Below are positions 1 through 5,726 of a DNA stretch of 5,726 bases, piece by piece. Both the position numbers and the translations under genes were made by a program. The notes beneath the pieces were generated by a model that was not told the DNA's origin, made no database searches, and saw nothing but the letters and a program-made list of their open reading frames with translations. Within the stretch, counting starts at the first letter, position 1, and each line of letters opens with the position of its first letter. The stretch spans positions 1 to 5,726 of the forward strand of contig DGOD01000161.1 in the NCBI GenBank assembly GCA_002389265.1, given 5' to 3'. The DNA is from Gammaproteobacteria bacterium UBA4475. GTDB taxonomy: Bacteria > Pseudomonadota > Gammaproteobacteria > Pseudomonadales > Azotimanducaceae.

Positions 1-21
1 CCAAATGGTCCATATCACCCC

Positions 22-55
22 GGGCGCTAGCGGTGAGCATCGGCCGCTAGCGCCC
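22..55. repeat. Perfect 12-bp inverted repeat at the 3' end of the methyltransferase gene
   Basis: The arms GGGCGCTAGCGG (22-33) and CCGCTAGCGCCC (44-55) are exact reverse complements separated by a 10-nt loop. The methyltransferase TAG stop (read 49 to 47 on the minus strand) lies inside the arm that is transcribed first. The stem is long and GC-rich and should fold strongly in RNA, but no T-run follows on either strand, so it is not a canonical intrinsic terminator. It may be a 3'-end stabilising or processing hairpin, or help rho-dependent termination; the role is inferred. Another self-complementary GGGCGCCC lies at 61-68. Confidence 0.8.
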
Positions 56-694
56 TGTCGGGGCGCCCAGGTCGTGCCTGGCAACCACCGCAAAGATATG
101 CCAATGGTGTGGCTCGCCTTGTGCCGTTTGCCCCAGAAAATCGTGTTCGGTCCAACTGATGATATCGAAGTCAGCAAACTTTGGCTTCAGCTGCGCTTCG
201 GTCACCGTCAGCACGTCTGGCCAGTATGCCTGTTTGTCATAATCGGGGCTGGCCATGGTGTCTTTCGGCCCGAGGAACGCGCCCGAGAAGATGCCGCCGG
301 GGATCAGCGCGGTAGTAATTTTTGCCCAGACTGCATCGAACTCGGCTACAGGACAAAAGAACAGACTCGCATCTGCCGTGATCAGTACCGCCGCTGGGTA
401 GGTGAAGCTGTTGAAGCTTGCCTGGGATAAATGCACATCCACGTCATCGGTGAATCGTGCGCTGCAACGGGCAATGGATTCCGCCTCCAGATCGAAGCCG
501 TGCACCACAAACCCTTGGTTGCGCAAATAGGCGATGTCGGCACCGGCACCGCAGCCACAGTCGATGGCTATCTTCGGTGCGCTATTGACTGATGCATCCC
601 GTTCATTAACGAGCGCCACGGCCTGCAACAGCTCAGCCCGGGTCTGGCGATCGGCGGTGATGTCATAGTATTCCTTGATCTCTTGAGTCGTCAT
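47..694 (-). CDS. Class I SAM-dependent methyltransferase, TehB-like
   Basis: A 215-residue cytosolic protein with the Rossmann-fold SAM-binding signature. Motif I is IAIDCGCGAGAD (residues 42-53). The acidic residue that would hold the SAM ribose hydroxyls is D68 in VHGFDLE. A TADASLFFCP segment (107-115) follows the adenine-binding strand, and PGGIFSGAFLG (132-142) is the post-motif segment typical of TehB/tellurite-resistance-type methyltransferases. The C-terminal GEPHHWHIFAVVAR (193-206) also matches that group. Length is normal for a stand-alone methyltransferase domain. The methyl acceptor cannot be told from sequence: small molecules or metalloid oxyanions are known for relatives, and tellurite resistance is not implied. 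The ATG at 694 is chosen because the MTTQEIKEYYD start is family-like; only a weak AGAG-type ribosome site precedes it. The gene is divergent from the split-barrel gene and ends inside a strong hairpin. No gene partner suggests a pathway. Confidence 0.87.
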   Translation of the reverse strand: MTTQEIKEYYDITADRQTRAELLQAVALVNERDASVNSAPKIAIDCGCGAGADIAYLRNQGFVVHGFDLEAESIARCSARFTDDVDVHLSQASFNSFTYPAAVLITADASLFFCPVAEFDAVWAKITTALIPGGIFSGAFLGPKDTMASPDYDKQAYWPDVLTVTEAQLKPKFADFDIISWTEHDFLGQTAQGEPHHWHIFAVVARHDLGAPTGR

Positions 695-842
695 TCCAGA
701 ATCTCTGTGGCTTCTGTCACGCCATAACGGGTTGAGCAGGCTGGTGCGGAAGTGTGGGTTGTTAGGTGGAGACTAATCACAAACAGGCATGACATCAATC
801 GGTGAGGAGGCATCAATCATTGCTACCTGGCGATGCCACAGG

Positions 843-871
843 TTCCTTTTAACCCAGCAAACTGCAATACT
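843..871 (+). promoter_or_regulatory. Possible weak promoter for the split-barrel gene
   Basis: An extended -10-like element, TG-C-AATACT (863-871), lies about 50 bp before the chosen ATG at 921. A poor -35 (TTCCTT, 843-848) stands 17 bp further upstream. The -10 matches the sigma70 consensus at four of six bases and the -35 is weak, so this is only a candidate. The 226-bp non-coding region 695-920 must hold promoters for both divergent genes; I found no stronger match for the minus-strand methyltransferase. Confidence 0.22.
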
Positions 872-920
872 TTTGGCTAATTACCGAATTATCACGGCAG
901 TGCCAACCAGCGAGCATCCT

Positions 921-1601
921 ATGAGCAACATTTACGGCGATCAACATCGTGAATTACAACAACACTTCGACACCACTCAACTCGCTGACCGCCTAGAGCA
1001 GATGATCGTCAAAACGGGACTTGATGGGTCAGATCAGGCGTTTATCGCCAGTCGCGATATGTTCTTCCTATCGACCATCGATCATCTAGGCCGCCCGACG
1101 GTGTCATACAAGGGCGGCGATCCCGGCTTTATTCATATCGTGGATGATCAGACGATTGCGTTCCCCAGTTATGACGGCAATGGCATGTTTTTGTCGATGG
1201 GCAATATTCAGGGTTCCCCAGATATTGGCTGCCTGTTTATGGACATGGCGCAACCTAACCGCCTGCGCCTGCAGGGCAGGGCCACTATTGATCTGCAGGA
1301 CCCGCTGTTGACGCTATACCCTGAAGCCGACTTGGTGGTGCGCGTGGCGATCCAGCAGGTGTGGGTTAATTGCCCACGGTATATCCACCGTTATGACAAG
1401 GTGGAGGCCTCGCAATTTGTGCCGCGAGTGGATGTGCAGACCCCGGTCGCACCCTGGAAGCGCCTTGATGCCGTGCAAGACGTGCTGCCTGCCAAAGATG
1501 CGGGCCGCGCCGCGGCAGCAGGGGGCGTGTTAACGCCGGAAGAGTATGGCCGGCTAATCTCTGGAGGTGAGACTTCAGGTGCGACTTTAGATGACAATTA
1601 G
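921..1601 (+). CDS. Pyridoxamine 5'-phosphate oxidase-related FMN-binding split-barrel protein
   Basis: A 226-residue protein. The conserved beta-barrel core begins with FFLSTIDHLGRPTVSYKGG (48-66), where the barrel strand and the G-R-P turn of FMN-binding split barrels are recognisable. It continues through FPSYDGNGMFLSMGNI (81-96), PNRLRLQGRA (112-121) and VWVNCPRYIHR (148-158), all characteristic of the PPOX-related family of uncharacterised flavoproteins rather than true PdxH. The C-terminal tail (about 180-226) is polar and Ala/Gly-rich and probably not part of the fold. Likely a soluble flavin- or F420-type oxidoreductase or cofactor-binding protein; the substrate is unknown. The frame is open upstream to an ATG at 789, which would add 44 residues. 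I chose ATG 921 because family-like sequence starts there and the extension looks non-coding, although the ribosome site (GCGAG) is modest. The alpha/beta hydrolase follows on the same strand after 95 bp, so co-transcription is possible. Confidence 0.85.
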   Translation: MSNIYGDQHRELQQHFDTTQLADRLEQMIVKTGLDGSDQAFIASRDMFFLSTIDHLGRPTVSYKGGDPGFIHIVDDQTIAFPSYDGNGMFLSMGNIQGSPDIGCLFMDMAQPNRLRLQGRATIDLQDPLLTLYPEADLVVRVAIQQVWVNCPRYIHRYDKVEASQFVPRVDVQTPVAPWKRLDAVQDVLPAKDAGRAAAAGGVLTPEEYGRLISGGETSGATLDDN

Positions 1602-1661
1602 AGTCACTTATTATCCGCCATCACGGTGTTAACAATCCGTGCCGAGGTCACTGCCAGTGGA

Positions 1662-1676
1662 TACAATGCCGGCATT
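1662..1676 (+). promoter_or_regulatory. Candidate -10 element overlapping a 12-bp palindrome before the hydrolase
   Basis: TACAAT at 1662-1667 matches the sigma70 -10 consensus at five of six bases and overlaps the perfect palindrome AATGCCGGCATT (1665-1676), 20 bp before the hydrolase start codon. No good -35 is found at normal spacing. If it is real, the palindrome would sit over the promoter and transcription start, a position suited to an operator; that is inference. It could equally be a small hairpin in a read-through transcript from the upstream gene. Confidence 0.3.
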
Positions 1677-1684
1677 AATTGATC

Positions 1685-1689
1685 GGGAG
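1685..1689 (+). promoter_or_regulatory. Ribosome binding site deciding the TTG start of the hydrolase
   Basis: GGGAG lies 7 nt before the TTG at 1697-1699. An alternative in-frame TTG at 1679 lies upstream of this Shine-Dalgarno sequence and has no comparable site of its own, so the site favours 1697. There is no in-frame ATG near the expected N-terminus. Confidence 0.65.
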
Positions 1690-1696
1690 TTGGACC

Positions 1697-2557
1697 TTGA
1701 GTACTGAATTAGCGCTGGATATTGGTTATCTCACCATTGCGGGCAAGCAATGGGGGCCAGCGAATGGCCAGCCAACTATAGCGTTGCATGGCTATCTGGA
1801 TAACGCCAATAGCTTTGACATGATCGCCCCACACCTAGATCACCTGCGCATTTTTGCCATGGACTTTGCCGGCCATGGCAGCTCCGAACACCGTCGTCAT
1901 GGTGAATTGTATTCTGGCCTGAACGACATCAGGGATATTCTGGCAGTGGCTGACAAGCTGGGCTGGGACACTTTTAACGTGATTGGCCACTCCATGGGAG
2001 CCGAGATAGGCTCCCAACTCGCCGGCTTGTTTCCCGAGCGCGTCAATAAGCTGATTTGTATTGATGGCTACAGTGGCACCAATCAGGCGACCAATACGCT
2101 TGATCATTATCGCTCGACCATAGCGTCTTCCTTCAAGGCGGGTTCACAACTCAAAGTATTCCCCTCGCTGGAAGCGATGACAGAGCGCCTCAGTCTCGCG
2201 ACGGGGCAGAATGCTATCTCAGCCCGGTGTATCATCGACCGCGGTCACACAAAAGTAGAGGGTGGCTATACCTGGCGTACCGATCCACGTATCAAAGGCT
2301 CTGGTCCGTTTGAACTCACCAACGATCAGTTTCATGCGCTGCTGGATCGAACCACCGCGGAAACCCTGTTTATTGTCGCCGACATGGAAAACGCCTGGCT
2401 TAAGCGGTCCATTGAGCTGGTGACCACCAGAGACGACGAGCACATGACTTTCGTGTCACTCCCCGGACATCACCATCTGCATATGCAAGATCACAGTGAT
2501 CAAGTGGTAACGCTGATCCAATCCTTTATGTTAGAGCGATTGGATAAGACGGCCTAA
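1697..2557 (+). CDS. Alpha/beta hydrolase (serine hydrolase-like family)
   Basis: A 286-residue alpha/beta-hydrolase-fold enzyme. The oxyanion-loop motif is ALHGYLDNANSFD (29-41), close to the HGWLDNA-type motif of SERHL/MEST-like hydrolases. MDFAGHGSS (55-63) follows, then the nucleophile elbow GHSMG with catalytic Ser99, and the post-nucleophile ICIDGYSG strand (120-127). A cap region covers about 130-210. The catalytic acid is probably Asp229 in FIVADMEN. The catalytic histidine is in PGHHHLHMQ (256-264), most likely His259 by analogy with the H-x-L-Q/H pattern of haloalkane-dehalogenase-like enzymes. No signal peptide is visible, so it is likely cytosolic. The substrate is unknown; esterase or C-C/C-X hydrolase activity is plausible for the fold. 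Start is TTG at 1697, supported by GGGAG 7 nt upstream; TTG at 1679 would add six residues. It lies after the split-barrel gene and converges on the protease. Confidence 0.88.
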   Translation: MSTELALDIGYLTIAGKQWGPANGQPTIALHGYLDNANSFDMIAPHLDHLRIFAMDFAGHGSSEHRRHGELYSGLNDIRDILAVADKLGWDTFNVIGHSMGAEIGSQLAGLFPERVNKLICIDGYSGTNQATNTLDHYRSTIASSFKAGSQLKVFPSLEAMTERLSLATGQNAISARCIIDRGHTKVEGGYTWRTDPRIKGSGPFELTNDQFHALLDRTTAETLFIVADMENAWLKRSIELVTTRDDEHMTFVSLPGHHHLHMQDHSDQVVTLIQSFMLERLDKTA

Positions 2558-2617
2558 GATAATGATTGGGATCGGAGTACGTTTGCGGGCGAAGTAAAGT
2601 GCTGGGATAGTTGCCCC

Positions 2618-2659
2618 AACCCCTAGCCTGTGACCCCAAGCTTGCGACCCCAAGCCTGA
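2618..2659. repeat. Three-unit 14-bp tandem repeat in the convergent spacer
   Basis: Three consecutive 14-bp units occupy 2618-2631 (AACCCCTAGCCTGT), 2632-2645 (GACCCCAAGCTTGC) and 2646-2659 (GACCCCAAGCCTGA). Units 2 and 3 agree at 12 of 14 positions and units 1 and 3 at 11 of 14. The array fills much of the 109-bp spacer between the hydrolase and protease stops. It has no coding role that I can see and resembles a small minisatellite-like locus that could vary in copy number by slippage. Confidence 0.75.
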
Positions 2660-2672
2660 ACAGTGGCTAGGG
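2621..2672. repeat. Inverted repeat spanning the convergent spacer and the protease stop
   Basis: CCCTAGCC (2621-2628) is the exact reverse complement of GGCTAGGG (2665-2672). The 36-nt loop contains the last two units of the 14-bp tandem repeat. The protease TAG stop (2669 to 2667) is inside the second arm. A small GTTG-CCC-CAAC hairpin (2610-2620) abuts the left arm. Position suggests a shared 3'-end structure for the two convergent genes, but no T-run follows in either direction, so intrinsic termination is not supported. Confidence 0.5.
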
Positions 2673-5600
2673 CCTGAGTAACCGAACGCATGGCAGGTTG
2701 TTGCCATTTTCATCGGAGGGCTGACAGGCAGATTGCATGCCTTTCTTTGTCGATTCCGCTTGCGCTGCTGAGCTTGCTTCTAGGGGAATTTCGTAGGTGA
2801 CGCTAAAGTCCAATTGATCAAAACTCTTGTTAGCGATGATCAGCTGCGGATCATCTTCAGTGGGGTAGGTACCTAGTGCCTCACCTGAGCCACCCACAAA
2901 GCCGTCATTATCGGGATCGGACCCTGCAATAATAAAGTACACGCCGGGCTCAACGCCGGTGAAACGATATTCATACTGGCCAGCATTAGATTGATATTGT
3001 TGGACCGTGAATTCGCCCGAGTTCCAGTCGATGAGAAAGACGTACAGCTCACCCACCGTACCAGCTACTTGTTGGTTGATGCTGGGGATTTCATATTGCA
3101 CATTCACGACGGCATTGCCGCCATTGGAGGCAATGCTGATACTTTCCATATACTGACCGGCGGTCGCACCCTCCCTATTTAATGTCAGAGTATAAGCACC
3201 TACGCCAGCAGCGTCAGATGGTGGTGTCACGGTAATACGCGAAGAAGATGACGTAAATGCGGTAACGGAGAGGGCGCCGGTGCCGGCATTGAACAGGGTA
3301 ATATTTCGTTCGGTTAGCGTCGCACCAAAACTGACGCGTGCGGGACTAACCCCCAAGACTGGTGTGTCGGTGATGGGTAGGGTGCCGTCGGCAACCTGTT
3401 GAGCTGTCTGCACGGCCAACAGAGCATCAATTCTACCGTGGCCAAAATCATCATCGCGACCCGATGCGCCCAGATCGACTGTGATAGCGCCACTGCTGAG
3501 TAGTTGATCCAGTAAGGCTGGTGTCAGGGCTGGATTGACCGACTTCATCAATGCCACGATGCCAGCGACGTGAGGTGCAGCCATTGACGTGCCGTTATAA
3601 AATCCATAGTTGAAGTCGATTTGTGTGCTCCCCTCTCGACTCGCCAGAGTGCTCAAAACGCCGTCAGGAAACCCGTCTGCGTCTACATCCGTCGAGGTAT
3701 CTCCGCCAGGAGCTGCGATATCAACAAAGGCATTGAATTGCGAATAAACTGCCCGTTGATCGCCGAGGTCTGTCGCGGCAACTGAAACCACACCCTCATA
3801 TGAAGCAGGATAAGACAGCGTAGAGTCGCCGTTATTGCCTGCGGCGGCAATGATAATTAGCCCGGCTGCGCGAGCGGCCTGAACTGCGTTATTCATCACA
3901 TTGTTTGGGGGTCCCCCGCCTAAACTAAGATTGGCCACATCGGCAGTTTTGGTTGGAGTTAAGCCGAGGGCGTTGTCAACGCCGGCGGCATATAGCAACG
4001 CTTGTGCTATATCAAAGGTGCTGCCGCCTTCGCACCCCAGGACCCGAAGGTTCATGATTTCGCCCGCCCATGTAATACCGGCGGTGCCAATATTGTTGTT
4101 GGTCGACGCGCCAATCGTGCCCGCAACATGGGTGCCATGGAAGGAGCTACTGCGGCTAGTTGATGTTGAGCAGGCCGCATTGTCCTGGCCATCACCGGGA
4201 TCCCGGGCGTCGCTGTCGACACCGTCGCCGTCGCCTGCGTTACCGGCGTCAGCAATAAAGTCGTAGCTATCTGCAGACAGACGCGCTGCTAAATCTGGAT
4301 GGTTGGCCACTACCCCTGTATCGAGCACTGCGATTTTGACGTTATTGGCGCCGGTTGACTGGTCCCAGGCAGCAGGTAAGTTAAGTATGTGATAGTGCCA
4401 CTGCCTCTCATAGAATTCATCGTTAGGTTCTATTTGCGCCGTGAGCCGATAGTTTGGTTCGGCGTATTCCACGTCGTCTTGTCGGTTGAGCTGCTTTGCG
4501 GCGAGAATTGTTGCCAATTTCAACTCGATCAGGCTCGGCTTGCCAGTGGCTATTCTGGGTAGCATCCTTGTGCGGATACGGGGTGCAAGCATCTCGGTAA
4601 TTTTATTGCCAAATTGATAAAGGCGTGTGCTTGCTCGTGCACTGGCTTGCTCGCCAATGACTCGATTGGCCTGGGCGAGCATGCGAGGGGTCTGCTGGTG
4701 ACTTTTTGGTTTGACGACCAGATCACCGATGAACACAGAGGTTGAGCCGGTGGCCATTGAGAGACCGGCGATCGCGGGATCCCGGCCCACAGACAATACA
4801 TAGTTAGAGTAGCCTGAAAACGATTCGACGACGATATCATAGGTCGCGGCACCTGCGGGTATGGTGATGGATTCGTTGTCCGTGGCTGACACAGAAAAAT
4901 CGATGAGTTGGCCATTAACGTCATATAACAATAGATCGAGGTCGCCCTGGCCGCGAGTTGCTATTCGCAAGTTGATAACTTCGCCGCCCAGGGCATTGAT
5001 CCTGTAGGCATCAAATTCATCACCGGACGCAGTCAGGTTCGAGAGACCATCGAAGTTGGGGCCTGTGCCCGGTTCATTGGCAAAGCCACCGATGGTCACC
5101 GGGTTAGTGACAAGCTGCGCAGTGGCAGCTGTGTTGTTGCTCACTGGAGTACTACCTGAGTCATTTACGTCACTGTCGACAGTAACTGAGCTGGAGACAA
5201 AGATAGTGCCTTCTATGAGCACAGAGTCAGTCAAGAGGTTCACGGTCACGGTCTGCGTCGCCGTATGGGAGAAGCCGTCGCTGTTCGTTAGAGTCAGTGA
5301 TATCTCGAAGCTGCCCACCTGAGTGTAAATATGTGATGTCGCTTCTTCAGTGGATGATTCGCCATCACCAAAATTCCAGGTGTAGCTTGTGATGGTATCG
5401 TCGCCAAACCCGGCAATGCTGTTGGATGCGTTGACAGAGACCAGTAATGGACTGAATCCCTCGCTAATATCCAACGTTAAAACCGCGGTCGGCGGCGTCA
5501 GTGAGCTATCAAGGGGGTTCGTGTCTCTGGTGTCGTCGACACCATCGCCATCGTCGTCGGTGTCGGCATTGTTACCAATACCATCGCCATCAGTATCGAG

Positions 5601-5726
5601 AGTCTCCGTTGAATCCAGCGGGAATGCATCTATGGCATCCGGTACGTCGTCACCGTCGTCGTCTTCATCAGCATTATTGCCCTGGCCATCATTGTCCGTA
5701 TCAAGACTTTCTGTGGCATCGAGGGG
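2667..5726 (-). CDS. Secreted multidomain subtilisin-like serine protease (S8), N-terminus beyond window
   Basis: The frame is open from the stop at 2667 to the window edge, giving 1019 visible residues without a start or signal peptide. Numbered from the edge, the order is: two 35-residue acidic repeats (1-70), PKD domain (about 78-165, core WNFGDG 117-122), PPC-like beta domain (about 196-312), propeptide/inhibitor-I9-like region (about 337-430, ending YAEPNYRL), and S8 catalytic domain (about 440-775). Catalytic residues are complete: Asp469 (AVLDTG), His530 (HGTHVAGTIGA), oxyanion Asn631 (AAAGNNGD) and Ser714 (GTSMAAPHVAG). An acidic Gly/Asp loop (493-516) precedes the histidine. Next come an Ig/BACON-like domain (about 789-879) and a beta domain (about 882-981) with an acidic DPDNDG loop. 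The tail has Cys1001 and Cys1013, which could pair. Motifs fit the S8 group of extracellular proteases of Gammaproteobacteria and Xanthomonads. It is probably exported, calcium-stabilised and self-processing (inferred). A TTG at 5474 is not the start, because it lies inside the PKD domain. Confidence 0.93.
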   Translation of the reverse strand, partial: PLDATESLDTDNDGQGNNADEDDDGDDVPDAIDAFPLDSTETLDTDGDGIGNNADTDDDGDGVDDTRDTNPLDSSLTPPTAVLTLDISEGFSPLLVSVNASNSIAGFGDDTITSYTWNFGDGESSTEEATSHIYTQVGSFEISLTLTNSDGFSHTATQTVTVNLLTDSVLIEGTIFVSSSVTVDSDVNDSGSTPVSNNTAATAQLVTNPVTIGGFANEPGTGPNFDGLSNLTASGDEFDAYRINALGGEVINLRIATRGQGDLDLLLYDVNGQLIDFSVSATDNESITIPAGAATYDIVVESFSGYSNYVLSVGRDPAIAGLSMATGSTSVFIGDLVVKPKSHQQTPRMLAQANRVIGEQASARASTRLYQFGNKITEMLAPRIRTRMLPRIATGKPSLIELKLATILAAKQLNRQDDVEYAEPNYRLTAQIEPNDEFYERQWHYHILNLPAAWDQSTGANNVKIAVLDTGVVANHPDLAARLSADSYDFIADAGNAGDGDGVDSDARDPGDGQDNAACSTSTSRSSSFHGTHVAGTIGASTNNNIGTAGITWAGEIMNLRVLGCEGGSTFDIAQALLYAAGVDNALGLTPTKTADVANLSLGGGPPNNVMNNAVQAARAAGLIIIAAAGNNGDSTLSYPASYEGVVSVAATDLGDQRAVYSQFNAFVDIAAPGGDTSTDVDADGFPDGVLSTLASREGSTQIDFNYGFYNGTSMAAPHVAGIVALMKSVNPALTPALLDQLLSSGAITVDLGASGRDDDFGHGRIDALLAVQTAQQVADGTLPITDTPVLGVSPARVSFGATLTERNITLFNAGTGALSVTAFTSSSSRITVTPPSDAAGVGAYTLTLNREGATAGQYMESISIASNGGNAVVNVQYEIPSINQQVAGTVGELYVFLIDWNSGEFTVQQYQSNAGQYEYRFTGVEPGVYFIIAGSDPDNDGFVGGSGEALGTYPTEDDPQLIIANKSFDQLDFSVTYEIPLEASSAAQAESTKKGMQSACQPSDENGNNLPCVRLLRP
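5517..5726 (-). repeat. Two 105-bp units encoding 35-residue acidic, TSP3-like calcium-binding repeats
   Basis: Within the protease frame, PLD recurs exactly every 35 residues (codons starting at 5726, 5621 and 5516). Unit 1 is 5622-5726 and unit 2 is 5517-5621; they agree at 24 of 35 residues. Each unit contains LDTD-x-DG-x-GNNAD followed by DDDGD, the Asp-rich pattern of thrombospondin type 3-like calcium-binding repeats. A third unit starts as PLDSSL but runs straight into the PKD domain. The array reaches the window edge at a unit boundary, so more copies probably lie beyond it. Confidence 0.85.

Noticed and set aside
22..55. Canonical intrinsic terminator
   Set aside because: The stem is excellent but no U-tract follows in either direction.
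5..430. Plus-strand open frame of 141 codons
   Set aside because: It is entirely antisense to the well-supported methyltransferase and has no recognisable domain.
721..788. Interrupted inverted repeat GTTGTTAG / CTAATCACAAAC as an operator in the divergent region
   Set aside because: Only about four consecutive base pairs match, which is expected by chance.
789..920. ATG at 789 as the start of the split-barrel protein
   Set aside because: The 44 extra residues have no family-like character, and the typical N-terminus begins at the ATG at 921. I cannot fully exclude it.
1835..2443. Minus-strand open frames of 90 and 74 codons inside the hydrolase
   Set aside because: They are antisense to an intact catalytic domain and look like reverse-frame shadows.
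3901..4924. Open frames of 67 to 124 codons overlapping the protease on both strands
   Set aside because: They overlap the S8 catalytic, propeptide and PPC coding sequence in other frames and have low-complexity Ser/Pro/Thr/Ala-rich translations.
5474..5474. TTG at 5474 as the protease start
   Set aside because: It falls inside the PKD domain, and the frame continues upstream with clear acidic repeats to the window edge.
5517..5726. CRISPR-like or non-coding tandem array
   Set aside because: The periodicity is explained by a 35-residue protein repeat in the protease frame; there are no spacers.
1..5726. A defence, mobile or biosynthetic system linking all four genes
   Set aside because: The genes are on mixed strands with spacers of 95 to 226 bp, belong to unrelated common families, and show no transposase, integrase, toxin-antitoxin or nuclease motif.

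Overview
The window looks like chromosomal DNA of a free-living, probably marine gammaproteobacterium. This is an inference from three things: moderate GC content, proteobacterial-looking housekeeping-type enzymes, and a very large secreted subtilase with acidic calcium-binding repeats of the kind common in marine Gammaproteobacteria. No phage, plasmid, insertion-sequence, CRISPR, tRNA or rRNA signature is visible.

Layout, left to right. A minus-strand TehB-like class I SAM-dependent methyltransferase (47-694) ends inside a perfect 12-bp-arm hairpin (22-55). It is divergent from a plus-strand FMN-binding split-barrel protein of the pyridoxamine 5'-phosphate oxidase-related family (921-1601), with a 226-bp non-coding region between them. 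An alpha/beta hydrolase with a TTG start (1697-2557) follows on the same strand after 95 bp. It faces a minus-strand subtilisin-family protease across a 109-bp convergent spacer that carries a three-unit 14-bp tandem repeat and an inverted repeat.

The protease is by far the largest object. Its reading frame runs uninterrupted from its stop at 2667 to the right edge at 5726, so the gene is cut by the window. The visible 1019 residues contain, from N to C: two 35-residue acidic repeats, a PKD domain, a PPC-like domain, an inhibitor-I9-like propeptide region, an S8 catalytic domain with the complete D/H/N/S set, an Ig/BACON-like beta domain, a second beta domain with an acidic loop, and a short tail with two cysteines. 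The true start and any signal peptide lie beyond 5726.

The genes do not form an evident pathway. The split-barrel protein and the hydrolase could be co-transcribed; the methyltransferase and protease are separate units. I do not see a convincing undescribed system. The points most worth a second look are the protease's domain order and acidic repeats, the 14-bp tandem repeat in the convergent spacer, and the fact that both minus-strand genes have their TAG stop inside the arm of an inverted repeat.
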